Of a stretch of 64,000 nt of DNA, positions 52,360 through 59,983 are shown in pieces. Position 1 is the first letter of the stretch. Each line of letters starts with the position of its first letter. The translations under genes were made by a program, and so were the position numbers. The notes under the pieces were generated by a model. That model saw nothing but the letters and a program-made list of their open reading frames with translations, was not told the DNA's origin and searched no databases. Origin of the DNA: JBFWVR01 sp050246635 (GTDB lineage: Bacteria > Acidobacteriota > Vicinamibacteria > Vicinamibacterales > UBA2999); NCBI GenBank assembly GCA_050246635.1, contig JBFWVR010000003.1:310001-374000 (forward strand). Direction: 5' to 3'.

Positions 52360-53316
52360 GTGGCCACACCGCTTCCCGATCTCGACCAGCTCCGGCCCGC
52401 CGGGACCAAGCGCTCGAGCAAACGCGACCTGATCGTCAACGTGTTCCTCCGCCAGGAGGGCCACCTGTCGGCGGACGATCTCGTCGACCTGATCAAGCAC
52501 GAGGACCAGCGCATCAGCCGGGCCACCGTCTACCGCACGCTGCAGTGGATGGTGGACGCGGGCATCGCCCGCAAGGTGGACTTCGGCGAGGGCCGCTTCC
52601 GGTTCGAGCACTCGTACCGGCACCCGCGGCACTTTCACCTCATCTGCAAGACCTGCAACCGGTCGTACGAGTTCCTGAGCTCCGATATCGAGGCGCTCGT
52701 CGAGGAGGTCGCCGAGGCCCGCGGGTTCGCCGCACGCCAGAGCGTCGTCCAGATCTACGGGACGTGCGAGGCGTGCCGCACCGGCAAACCGCCGGCCGAG
52801 GAAGGCAGCACGAGCGAGCTGCTGTTCGCGCGCGACGCGCTGCGCATCGCGATTGCCACGGAGCGGAGCGGACGCGAGTTCTACACGCACGCCGCGAAGA
52901 TCACGAAGGACCCACGCGCGCGCCGGGTGTTCCACAGCCTCGCCACCGAGGAGGACTCGCACCTCGAGCGGCTCGAGAGCCGGTACCGGAGGCTGCTCGA
53001 GCAGGATCCGCAGCTCGAGTCGCGGCCCACGTTCCTGTTCTTCAAGGGGGCGGCCAACGGGTTGTTCGCCCAGGGCGCCGACGAGATCCGCCGCGAGGGC
53101 ATCGACGACCTCGAGGCCTATCGCATCGGCATCCGGTGCGAGCGGGGCTCCCACCGCTTCTTCAAGCGCTACGGCGAGCGGTTCGAGGACTCCGAGGGCA
53201 AGCAGATCTTCCTCGAGTTCGCCGAGGAGGAGCGTGAGCACCTCGAGATGCTGATCCGGGAGTACCGCGCGCTGCAGAAGCGGCAGGGCCCGCGAAAGAC
53301 GGCCCGCCGGCGTTGA
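52360..53316 (+). CDS. Fur-family regulator fused to a rubrerythrin-type diiron domain
   Basis: A 318-residue two-domain protein. Residues 18-141 are a Fur/PerR/Zur-type repressor: a winged helix with RISRATVYRTLQWM, a regulatory-site cluster HPRHFHLIC (residues 88-97), and a structural zinc site with CKTC (97/100) and CEAC (136/139). Residues about 152-306 are a four-helix rubrerythrin-like domain with a complete diiron ligand set: Glu 168, Glu 198 and His 201 (EEDSH), Glu 261, and Glu 291 and His 294 (EREH). It may sense peroxide or iron through the diiron site and act on DNA through the Fur part. GTG start with AAGGAGG 3 bases upstream; it overlaps the PHP gene by TTGA. A frameshift or annotation join is ruled out by the single open frame. 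Confidence 0.88.
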   Translation: MATPLPDLDQLRPAGTKRSSKRDLIVNVFLRQEGHLSADDLVDLIKHEDQRISRATVYRTLQWMVDAGIARKVDFGEGRFRFEHSYRHPRHFHLICKTCNRSYEFLSSDIEALVEEVAEARGFAARQSVVQIYGTCEACRTGKPPAEEGSTSELLFARDALRIAIATERSGREFYTHAAKITKDPRARRVFHSLATEEDSHLERLESRYRRLLEQDPQLESRPTFLFFKGAANGLFAQGADEIRREGIDDLEAYRIGIRCERGSHRFFKRYGERFEDSEGKQIFLEFAEEEREHLEMLIREYRALQKRQGPRKTARRR

Positions 53317-54188
53317 TCGACCTCCACCTCCACACCACCGCGTCGGACGGCTGGCTCTCACCCGCGGCACTCGTCGCGCGCGCCACGCGGGCCGGCCTCA
53401 CGACCATTGCGGTCACCGATCACGACACGGTCGCCGGGCTCGAGGAGACCGGGCGCCATGCCGCCGCGGCCGGCGTGCGCCTCGTGCCGGGCATCGAGAT
53501 CACGGCCGTGCACAACCAGCGCGACGTCCATGTGCTCGCCTACTTCGTCGACGCCGGCGACGCCACGCTGCTCCGGTTCCTCGCCGAGCAGCGGGCGCTG
53601 CGTGTGGCGCGCGTGCGCGAGATCGGGGAACGGCTCGCGCGGCTGGGGGTCCCCGTGGACGTCGATGGCGTGCTGTTGCCGGCGGCCGAGCGCCCCGGCG
53701 CGTCGGTCGGCCGGCCGCTCGTCGGCCGCGCGCTCGTCGAGGCGGGCCACGTCGGTTCGGTGCAGGAAGCCTTCGACCGGTACCTTGCCGCGGGCCAGCC
53801 GGCCTTCGTGCCGCGCAGTGGACGGTCACCCCGGGAGGTCGTCGAGGTCATCCACGCCGCCGGCGGGATCGCGTCGATGGCGCACCCCGGCGTGACGGCG
53901 CAGGACGCGATCATCGATCCGCTTGCGGCGGACGGCCTGGACGCCATCGAGGTCTACCACTCCGACCATGACCCGCGCCATGTCGAGGACTATGGCCGGA
54001 TCGCGGCCAGGCTGGGGCTCGGCATCAGCGGCGGATCGGACTTCCACGGCGAGCCCGCGGAACAGGTCCCGGTGGCACGGGCACGGCGGGGGGCGCGCGG
54101 GCCGCGGTCCACACTCGGGACGGTGTCGCTGCCGGCCGCCGCCTTCGCCGACCTCGAGCGGCGCGCCGCCGCACGGCGGTCCGCATGA
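53313..54188 (+). CDS. PHP-domain phosphoesterase (RNase AM/TrpH-like)
   Basis: Metal-dependent phosphoesterase of 291 residues, probably acting on 3',5'-nucleoside bisphosphates or RNA 5' ends like E. coli RNase AM. PHP metal motifs are all visible: DLHLHTTASDGW at the N-terminus, AVTDHDT, GIEIT, ASMAHPG and SGGSDFHG. The TTG start overlaps the stop of the Fur-rubrerythrin gene (TTGA), and its own stop overlaps the next start (ATGA), so three genes are coupled. A role in stress RNA or nucleotide turnover would fit. Confidence 0.87.
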   Translation: MIDLHLHTTASDGWLSPAALVARATRAGLTTIAVTDHDTVAGLEETGRHAAAAGVRLVPGIEITAVHNQRDVHVLAYFVDAGDATLLRFLAEQRALRVARVREIGERLARLGVPVDVDGVLLPAAERPGASVGRPLVGRALVEAGHVGSVQEAFDRYLAAGQPAFVPRSGRSPREVVEVIHAAGGIASMAHPGVTAQDAIIDPLAADGLDAIEVYHSDHDPRHVEDYGRIAARLGLGISGGSDFHGEPAEQVPVARARRGARGPRSTLGTVSLPAAAFADLERRAAARRSA

Positions 54189-54904
54189 CCGAGCCACCCC
54201 TTCTCGTCGTCTCGGACGTCGTCAAGGCCTATCGGGGCCTCCGGCCCCTGCGGCTGCGTGCGCTCACCGTCCAGGCCGGCGAGGTCGTGTCGATTGCCGG
54301 GCTGGACGAAGCCGCCGCGGAGGTGTTCGTCAGCCTGGTCACCGGCGCCGGGCTGCCGGACGAGGGCCGCGTCGCGCTCTTCGGCGCGCCGACCGATGCC
54401 ATCCCGGACTCGGCAACCTGGCTGCAGACACTGGAGCAGCTCGGCCTCGTCTCGACGCGCGCGGTCCTCGTGGATCCGCTTACGGCGCGCCAGAACATCG
54501 CGATGCCGTTCACGCTCGACGTGGACCCGATCGATCCGGCCTACAAGCCACAGGTCGACGCGCTTGCGCGGGAGGTCGGGCTCGAGGACGCCGTGCTCGA
54601 CGTGCCGGTCGGCGCAGCCGGCCCCGTCGTCCAGGCGCGGGCCCGGCTGGCGCGCGCGCTCGCGCTCGGGCCGAGGCTCCTGCTGGCGGAACACCCGACG
54701 GCCGCGGTGGACCGGGCGGAAGCGGCGGCCTTCGGTGCGGACCTGTCGCGCATCGCCCGGGCGCGCGGCACCGCGGTCGTCGCGGTCACGGCCGACCCGG
54801 CCTTCGCGGGGGCGCTGGGCGGCCGTGCGCTGACGCTGAAGCCCGCGACGGGGGAACTTGCCGTGGGCGGCCTGCTCGGGCGGATTGCGGGCCTGTGGAA
54901 GTAA
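54185..54904 (+). CDS. ABC-ATPase-like protein lacking nucleotide-binding motifs
   Basis: A 239-residue protein with the overall layout of an ABC ATP-binding subunit. The start VVSDVVKAYRGL ... LRALTVQAGEVVSIAG and the LTARQNIAMPFTLDVD region are ABC-like, but the Walker A loop G-x4-GKS/T is replaced by GLDEAAAEVFV. The LSGGQ signature is lost (AAGPVVQARARLARALAL), and Walker B reads RLLLAEHPTAAVDR instead of LLLDEPT. It should not hydrolyse ATP in the normal way. No permease follows. It overlaps the PHP gene by ATGA, so it is co-made with the Fur-rubrerythrin protein. It may be a regulatory pseudo-ATPase or a decaying gene. Confidence 0.8.
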   Translation: MTEPPLLVVSDVVKAYRGLRPLRLRALTVQAGEVVSIAGLDEAAAEVFVSLVTGAGLPDEGRVALFGAPTDAIPDSATWLQTLEQLGLVSTRAVLVDPLTARQNIAMPFTLDVDPIDPAYKPQVDALAREVGLEDAVLDVPVGAAGPVVQARARLARALALGPRLLLAEHPTAAVDRAEAAAFGADLSRIARARGTAVVAVTADPAFAGALGGRALTLKPATGELAVGGLLGRIAGLWK

Positions 54905-54906
54905 GC

Positions 54907-55011
54907 TTGAAGAATCTCAGATTGGAGATTTGAGATTGAAGATCGCTACCGGCCACGAAGGGCACGAAGCACTCGAAGAACTCGAAGGCAGAAATAAGGG
55001 GTCTGACCCCT
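54907..55011. repeat. ATTTGAGATT and CACGAAG/CTCGAAG repeats with an AAGGGGTCTGACCCCTT palindrome
   Basis: 54910-54938 holds AATCTCAGATT and GATTTGAGATTGAAG units. 54951-54988 holds CACGAAGG, CACGAAGC, CTCGAAGA and CTCGAAGG units of 8-9 bp. 54995-55011 is the same palindrome as at 16642-16658. The gap lies between the ABC-like gene and the cold-shock-like gene. Confidence 0.6.
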
Positions 55012-55045
55012 TCTTCTGCGCAGCGGACCCCATCGGAGTGCACGC

Positions 55046-55273
55046 ATGAACGCATCGACCCCGATTCTCTACGGCAACATCACCCGCCTCGTGCCGGAGC
55101 ACGGCTTCGGCTTCCTCAAGGACGATGCCGGGATGGACTGGTTCTTCCTGCGTTCGGGCGTGCGCGAGGGCGTGTTCGAGTCGATCTGGCCGGACGAACG
55201 CGTCGGCTTCCGCGGCGAGTGGACCTCCAGCGGGCCGCGCGCGGTCGATATCCATTTTGAGCAGCTCGACTGA
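55046..55273 (+). CDS. Cold-shock-domain-like small protein
   Basis: A 75-residue OB-fold protein resembling a diverged cold-shock domain. LYGNITRLVPEHGFGFLKDD contains an RNP1-like GFGFL, and MDWFFLRSGV is RNP2-like (FF-R). The strand EWTSSGPRAVDIHFE matches the C-terminal strands of CspA. It is paralogous to the better-conserved protein at 56873-57079. No strong ribosome site is seen. It probably binds single-stranded RNA or DNA. Its end overlaps the likely start of the HAD phosphatase. Confidence 0.75.
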   Translation: MNASTPILYGNITRLVPEHGFGFLKDDAGMDWFFLRSGVREGVFESIWPDERVGFRGEWTSSGPRAVDIHFEQLD

Positions 55274-55979
55274 CGCCGGGCCGGTCCGCGAGCCGGCGCT
55301 GCTGCTCTTCGACATCGACGGCACCCTCATCCTCAGCGGTGGCGCCGGCGGCCGTGCGATGACGCGCGCGTTCCACGCCGTTTTCGGTCACGACGAGGCC
55401 TTCGCCGGCGTGCACATGGCCGGCCGGACGGATCGGTTCCTGCTCGGTGCCGCGCTGGCGCACGCCGGCGTCCCCGACACGGACGAGGCCCACCGGCGCT
55501 TCTACGACGCCTATATCCCGATGCTCGAGGAGGAGCTCTGGCAGCCACCGACGCGGGGGCCGCACACGGTGCTGCCGGGTGTCGCGGCGCTGCTGCCGCT
55601 CATCCAGGCGAGCCCGGGCGCCCACCTCGCCCTGCTGACCGGCAACCAGGGCGACGCCGCGCGGATCAAGCTGACGCACTTCGGCCTCTGGGACTTCTTC
55701 CCGTGGGGCGTCTTCGGCGACGAGTCGGAGGACCGGGACGAGCTGGGACGCACGGCGCTGCGCCGCGCCGTGGAGCACGGCGTGCCGGCCTCGGCCATCG
55801 CGCGGGCCGTCGTGATCGGCGACACGCCGCAGGACATCGGGACTGCCCGGGCCGCCGGCGCGCGGGCCGTGGCCGTGGCCACGGGCAGCTACCCCCGCGA
55901 GGTCCTCGAGGCGGCTGGCGCCGACCTGGTGCTCGACGACCTCGGTGACGTCGAGCGCGCGCTGGACGTGCTGCTATGA
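55257..55979 (+). CDS. HAD-superfamily phosphatase, phosphoglycolate-phosphatase-like
   Basis: A 240-residue phosphatase of HAD subfamily IA. Motif I is LLLFDIDGTLILSGG, motif II ALLTGNQGD, and motif IV VVIGDTPQDIGTARAAG; the helical cap lies between I and II. Phosphoglycolate, or a related repair substrate, is a guess. No ATG or GTG lies close to motif I, so the TTG at 55257, overlapping the previous gene by 17 bases, is the best start available; the true start is uncertain. Its stop is only 8 bases before selC. Confidence 0.82.
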   Translation: MSSSTDAGPVREPALLLFDIDGTLILSGGAGGRAMTRAFHAVFGHDEAFAGVHMAGRTDRFLLGAALAHAGVPDTDEAHRRFYDAYIPMLEEELWQPPTRGPHTVLPGVAALLPLIQASPGAHLALLTGNQGDAARIKLTHFGLWDFFPWGVFGDESEDRDELGRTALRRAVEHGVPASAIARAVVIGDTPQDIGTARAAGARAVAVATGSYPREVLEAAGADLVLDDLGDVERALDVLL

Positions 55980-55987
55980 TCGCGCGC

Positions 55988-56083
55988 GGAAGCGAACGGG
56001 GCCCGGTGGCCCTCCCGGTCTTCAAAATCGGCTGCTGCCCTCTTCGAGGGCAGGCTGGGTTCGACTCCCAGGCGCTTCCGCCA
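55988..56083 (+). tRNA. selC: tRNA-Sec (anticodon TCA)
   Basis: A 96-base gene with encoded CCA. The acceptor stem pairs GGAAGCG with CGCTTCC. The D arm is a long 6-bp stem with a 4-base loop (GGGGCC-CGGT-GGCCCT), typical of tRNA-Sec. The anticodon stem CCGGT/ATCGG closes loop CTTCAAA with anticodon TCA at 56022-56024. The extra arm is long, an 8-bp stem at 56035-56042 with 56046-56053, and the T arm is CTGGG-TTCGACT-CCCAG. All features agree with selenocysteine tRNA rather than a nonsense suppressor. selA, selB and selD are not in the window. It lies 8 bases after a phosphatase gene, so read-through transcription is likely. Confidence 0.93.
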
Positions 56084-56151
56084 CGACCCCTGCCGGGGAA
56101 TCAGGAATCAAGAAAGCGGAATCCAGAATCCCGGTTCTTCGGACGCCGTGT

Positions 56152-56766
56152 TCAGTCCGCGATCCCGATCCAGTACAGGAAGTAGCGCTGCGCCTCGAAC
56201 GGGACCGTCTTGAGGTCCCCGCGGCTGCGCCACCAGTGGGCGAGGTCCGAGCCGTCGTAGCGTGTCGCGCGCATGACGATCGCGATTCCCGTGCCTGCCG
56301 CACGGCGACGCATGACGAGGGCGGCGCGCGCGGTATGGAATCGGGAGGTCACGACGATCACCCGCGACCACCCGCGGTGGCGCGCGATGTCCACCAGCAC
56401 GGTGGCCTCCCCGGCCGTGCTGACGACGGGCTCCGGCAGCACGTCGATGCGATCGCGAGGGACGCCACTGCGGACGAGGGCTTCGACCTGGACGTCCGGT
56501 TCCGACGTGTAGGGGATGCCGCGGGCGTCGAGCGCCTCCTCACCTCCGTCGAGCGGCTGGCGGGACAGCAGCACGCGATCGGTCCACCCGTCCCGGTAGA
56601 GGTCGGCGGCCTCGAGGGTGCGCTCGAGCCGCGTCCCGCCGAGCACGAAGACCGTGTCGGCGCGCTCGAGCGGATCCTCGACGAACAGGAAGTTGCCGAG
56701 GTTGCGGCAGGCGAGGAGCGCGCACACGGCCAGCGCCACAAGGCCTGCGAGCGCGATGCGCCTCAT
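56152..56766 (-). CDS. YdcF/DUF218 family membrane-anchored protein
   Basis: A 204-residue protein with an N-terminal hydrophobic helix (RRIALAGLVALAVCALLA) and a DUF218 domain: DTVFVLGGTRLERTLEAADLY, RVLLSRQPL, STAGEATVL and VIVVTSRFHTARAALV. DUF218 members such as ElyC and SanA affect envelope or vancomycin-related phenotypes, and the biochemical activity is unsettled. The ATG at 56766 is chosen for the signal-anchor start; a GTG at 56805 is an alternative. It is convergent with the selC side. Confidence 0.85.
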   Translation of the reverse strand: MRRIALAGLVALAVCALLACRNLGNFLFVEDPLERADTVFVLGGTRLERTLEAADLYRDGWTDRVLLSRQPLDGGEEALDARGIPYTSEPDVQVEALVRSGVPRDRIDVLPEPVVSTAGEATVLVDIARHRGWSRVIVVTSRFHTARAALVMRRRAAGTGIAIVMRATRYDGSDLAHWWRSRGDLKTVPFEAQRYFLYWIGIAD

Positions 56767-56872
56767 GAGGGGGAAGCCGCCTGGGGATCTGGGAACGGGC
56801 GGCACGGGTGGGAGTGTGAGCGACCCGGCCCCGTCTTACCGGGGCCGGGAGGGGAAGCGCGAAAACAAAGGC

Positions 56873-57079
56873 TCAGCCTTCAATCAAACGCACGTCTCCT
56901 GCTCGTGGGCCTTTCTGCGACTCCTCGATCGTGAAGTCCACGCGCTGTCCCTCGCGGAGCAGCTCGAAGACCGCGCCACGCACGGCGCTCCGATGGAAGA
57001 AGTGCTCGATGCCGGATTCATCCCGGATGAACCCGAACCCCTTGTCGATCAGGAGCCGTGCGATTGTGCCGGTGGGCAT
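56873..57079 (-). CDS. Cold-shock protein (CspA family)
   Basis: A 68-residue single cold-shock domain that binds single-stranded RNA/DNA and melts RNA structure. RNP1 is KGFGFIRD and RNP2 is HFFHRSAV. The C-terminal FTIEESQKGPRAGDVRLIE strand is standard. GGAGGA precedes the ATG. A well-formed promoter lies about 130 bases upstream, giving a long leader like that of E. coli cspA. The YdcF gene follows on the same strand about 100 bases on. Confidence 0.93.
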   Translation of the reverse strand: MPTGTIARLLIDKGFGFIRDESGIEHFFHRSAVRGAVFELLREGQRVDFTIEESQKGPRAGDVRLIEG

Positions 57080-57211
57080 ACCCGTATCCTCCGATTAGCC
57101 GAACCCCCGGGAAACGCCCCGGTGGCTGCCGCACCACGATACCCTTGGTATCTGCGTATGAGGCCGTGTCGTCGTGGCCGGCGGCTGATTGCGGGACCCT
57201 AGAGCGCGGCC

Positions 57212-57241
57212 AGTGTAGGCAGGACGTTACGGCGAAGTCAA
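57212..57241 (-). promoter_or_regulatory. Promoter of the cold-shock gene with a long 5' leader
   Basis: On the minus strand TTGACT (57241-57236) and TACACT (57217-57212) are 18 bases apart. Transcription near 57205 would leave a leader of about 125 bases before the ATG at 57079. Long leaders on cold-shock genes are known RNA thermosensors; whether this one folds so is untested. Confidence 0.65.
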
Positions 57242-57332
57242 GCAAACCCAGCTGTCAGGTTTGACGCCATTTTGCCGGGCCAGCGCGACCGGGCAAGGGG
57301 CCGCGATGGCCGTATGATGGGCCTTGCCGCCC

Positions 57333-57923
57333 ATGATTCGCACGCTCATCCTGGCCGCCGGCGCCTCGAGCCGGATGGGCCGGCCCAAGGCCGCCCTGCC
57401 GCTCGATGCGACCGGCGACACGTTCCTCTGGCGCCTCTGCCGGACGCTGCTGCTGGCCGCGCCGGGCCCCGTCACCGTCGTCAGTGGCGCCGCCCCGGCC
57501 GCCGTCATCGGCGCCCTGCCGCCCGGGCGGCGAGGCGTGCGCGTCGTCCAGCACGAGGGCTGGGCGGAGGGTCAGTTGTCATCCCTGCTTGCCGGCCTCG
57601 ACGCCGTCGAGGCGCCCACCACGGAGGCCGTCCTCGTCGCGCTGGTGGATACGCCCCTGGTGTCGCCGCGAACGGTCACGGCCGTCGTCGAACGGTGGCG
57701 CCGGACGCGCGCGCCGATCGTGCGGCCGGCGCGCGGCGCGACGCACGGCCATCCCGTGATCTTCGATCGCGCGATCTTCCCGGCCTTGCGGGCCGCCGAT
57801 CCGGCGCACGGCGCCAGGCCCGTCGTGCACGCCCTCGCCGCGTCCATCGAGAACGTCGAGGTGGACGACCCGGGCGCCTTCCGCGACTTCGACACGCCGG
57901 CCGACCTGGCGGGGCTCTCGTGA
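57333..57923 (+). CDS. MobA/MocA-like nucleotidyltransferase
   Basis: A 196-residue NTP transferase with LILAAGASSRMGRPKAALPL at the N-terminus, the nucleotide-binding loop of the MobA/MocA family, then EGQLSSLLAGLDA and LVALVDTPLVS, where the Asp binds the metal. MocA cytidylyltransferase is the closest described role: CTP transfer to molybdopterin for xanthine-dehydrogenase-type enzymes. The transferase could also act on another cofactor. moaD and moaE are present elsewhere in the window. Its stop overlaps the GTG of the ABC ATPase gene (GTGA). Confidence 0.78.
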   Translation: MIRTLILAAGASSRMGRPKAALPLDATGDTFLWRLCRTLLLAAPGPVTVVSGAAPAAVIGALPPGRRGVRVVQHEGWAEGQLSSLLAGLDAVEAPTTEAVLVALVDTPLVSPRTVTAVVERWRRTRAPIVRPARGATHGHPVIFDRAIFPALRAADPAHGARPVVHALAASIENVEVDDPGAFRDFDTPADLAGLS

Positions 57924-58846
57924 GCCAGGGCTCCGCCGTCGTGCGGGTGTCGGGGATTGCAAAGCGCTACGGATCGACCGTGGCCGTGCACGACGCGTCG
58001 TTCGAGGTGCGCGACGGGGAGATCTTCGGCCTCATCGGCCCGAACGGCGCGGGCAAGACGACGACCATGGAGTGTGTCGAGGGCCTGCGGCGACCAGACC
58101 GTGGCTCGATCGCGGTGCTGGGGCTCGATCCCGTACGGGATGCCCATGCCCTGCAGCGGCGCGTCGGGGTGCAGCTCCAGCAGGCTCAGCTCCAGAAGCG
58201 CATCACCGTGCGCGAGGCGGTCCACTTCTGGGCGTCGCTCTACGGACGCGCGCCGGCCGATGGCGACCGGTTGCTCGAGCAGCTGGGGCTGGCGGAGAAG
58301 GGCCGCGCGTGGTTCATGACGCTCTCCGGCGGCCAGAAGCAGCGGCTCTTCATCGTCCTGGCGCTGGTGAACGATCCCGAGCTGGTCTTCTTCGACGAGC
58401 TCACCACGGGCCTCGACCCGCAGGCGCGCCAGGCCATCTGGGAACTGGTGCGGGGCATCCGCGCGCGGGGCAAGACGGTGTTCCTCACCACGCACCTGAT
58501 GGAGGAAGCCGAGCGGCTCTGCGACCGCGTGGCGATCATGGAGCACGGGCGCATCATCGACCATGACACGCCAGCGCGCCTCGTCGACCGCCACTGCCCG
58601 GAGCGCGGCGTGGTGCTGGCCACCGATGATCCGCAGGCCGACGCGCACTTCTCATCGATCCCGGGGCTCGAACAGGTGACGCAGGAGGAGGGGCGTTACC
58701 GGATCCGCGGACGATCGCCGTCGTTCGTCACCGATGTCATCCAGTGCCTCGCGGAGCACCGCATCCGCGTGACCGACTTCCGCACCGAGCTGCCGACGCT
58801 CGAGGACGTGTTCCTCAAGCTGACCGGCCGGTCCATCCGCGACTAG
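57920..58846 (+). CDS. ABC transporter ATP-binding protein
   Basis: A 308-residue ATPase of the DrrA/NatA/CcmA type with intact motifs: Walker A GPNGAGKTT near residue 40, signature LSGGQKQRL near 136, and Walker B VFFDELTTGLD near 157, followed by the switch His in FLTTHLMEEAE. A C-terminal extension (residues about 220-308) is typical of DrrA-like subunits. It partners with the ABC-2 permease 10 bases downstream. Such pairs export lipids, drugs or antibiotics; the substrate is unknown. The GTG start lies in the stop of the MobA-like gene. Confidence 0.92.
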   Translation: MSQGSAVVRVSGIAKRYGSTVAVHDASFEVRDGEIFGLIGPNGAGKTTTMECVEGLRRPDRGSIAVLGLDPVRDAHALQRRVGVQLQQAQLQKRITVREAVHFWASLYGRAPADGDRLLEQLGLAEKGRAWFMTLSGGQKQRLFIVLALVNDPELVFFDELTTGLDPQARQAIWELVRGIRARGKTVFLTTHLMEEAERLCDRVAIMEHGRIIDHDTPARLVDRHCPERGVVLATDDPQADAHFSSIPGLEQVTQEEGRYRIRGRSPSFVTDVIQCLAEHRIRVTDFRTELPTLEDVFLKLTGRSIRD

Positions 58847-58856
58847 GGGACGGACG

Positions 58857-59600
58857 ATGTTGGGAGGGCTCTGGCGGCTGGTGTGGCTCGAGACGAAGAT
58901 CTTCCTGCGTGAGCCGCTGGGGGCCATCGGCACTGTGATCGTGCCCGTCATCGTCTTCGTGGTGCTCGGCCGCTTCGTCGGCGGCCGGCCGCAGAGCGCC
59001 GAGGACGCCGGCTTCCTCACGGTGGGCCTGCCCGCGCTGGCCGCCATCCTGATCGCGATCAACGCCGTGCTATCGCTCGTCACGATCGTGGCCATCTACC
59101 GGGAGAGCGGGATCCTGAAGCGCCTGAGGGCGACGCCGCTCCGGCCCGTCACGATCCTGACCGCGCACGTGATCGTGAAGCTGATGCTGACGGCGGTCAC
59201 GCTCGGCCTGACGCTGGCGGCGGGGAAGCGGTACTACCCGATCTCACTCGACCTGCCGGTGCTGTCGTTCTCGCTGGCCCTGGTCGTCTCGACCGTCAGC
59301 ATCCTCTCCGTCGGGTTCCTCATCGCGAGCATCGTCCCCACCGCCCGCTTCGCGCAGCCGGTGGGCGCGATCATCCTGTACCCGATGATTGCCATCTCCG
59401 GCCTGTTCGTCCCGCTCGACGTGCTGCCGCCCTGGCTTGCCGCCGTGGCGCACGCCCAGCCGCTGACCTATGCGGCCTCACTGCTCGTCGGGATCGCCAG
59501 CGGTGACCGCTGGCTGGCGCACATCGGCGACCTGGCCGGCCTCGCCATCGTCTTCGTCGTGTGCATCAGCCTGTCTTCGCGGGTCTTCCGCTGGGAGTGA
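58857..59600 (+). CDS. ABC-2 type transporter permease
   Basis: A 247-residue inner-membrane permease with six predicted helices: about 22-42, 57-80, 100-125, 130-155, 165-190 and 220-242. The ABC-2 signature region reads YRESGILKRLRATPL after the second helix, followed by ISGLFVPLDVLPPWL before the last. The GGGGACGGA stretch supplies the ribosome site. It forms an exporter with the ATPase just upstream. No dedicated substrate-synthesis gene is adjacent. Confidence 0.92.
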   Translation: MLGGLWRLVWLETKIFLREPLGAIGTVIVPVIVFVVLGRFVGGRPQSAEDAGFLTVGLPALAAILIAINAVLSLVTIVAIYRESGILKRLRATPLRPVTILTAHVIVKLMLTAVTLGLTLAAGKRYYPISLDLPVLSFSLALVVSTVSILSVGFLIASIVPTARFAQPVGAIILYPMIAISGLFVPLDVLPPWLAAVAHAQPLTYAASLLVGIASGDRWLAHIGDLAGLAIVFVVCISLSSRVFRWE

Positions 59601-59983
59601 GCGGAGGCCGGGCGCTGCGCGCCCGTGGGGCCGCCGCTACGCGGCGGAGGGCCTCGGCGGCTCCGCCGCCTCGGTGGGACTCGCCTTCGGCTCGCTGGGA
59701 CTCGTCCTCGCTCGACACTGCCTCGGACGTCGCTGGGACTCGTCGCTCGCTGGCGCGTCCTTCACGACTCGCTGGGAACGCAAGACCAGCCACAAGGCAC
59801 GAAGCACACGAAAGACGCGAAGCGCCCGAACTGAACCTCAGCCGCAGTGCCACGTTCGCGAGGAGAACTCGACCCGACCAAGTAGTTATCTGTGCATCCC
59901 GTTCCATCTGTGCATCGGTGTGGCCTGTTGACAGGCCCCATCTGTGCTCTCTGTGCCATCTGTGGCCGGTGCCATCTGTGGCC
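59601..59983. repeat. 383-base non-coding tract made of several short-repeat families
   Basis: No gene is seen. In order: GGCGG/CTCCGCCGCC dyads (59630-59672), CGCTGGGACTCG-type units (59690-59704 and 59731-59742), CACAAGGCACGAAGCACACGAA units (59791-59825), and CATCTGTG/CTCTGTGC units (59888-59982). The last family matches 38862-38923 and 46092-46107. The tract lies between the convergent ABC-2 permease and ADOP permease genes. Confidence 0.65.

Noticed and set aside
55046..55979. Possible selenoprotein reading through the TGA at 55271-55273 next to selC
   Set aside because: The cold-shock-like protein is complete at that TGA, the sequence after it in the same frame has no matching domain, and no SECIS-like hairpin is evident immediately downstream.
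55988..56150. tRNA-Sec gene as an integration site for a genomic island
   Set aside because: No integrase, no repeat of the tRNA 3' end and no change in gene style were seen downstream within the window.
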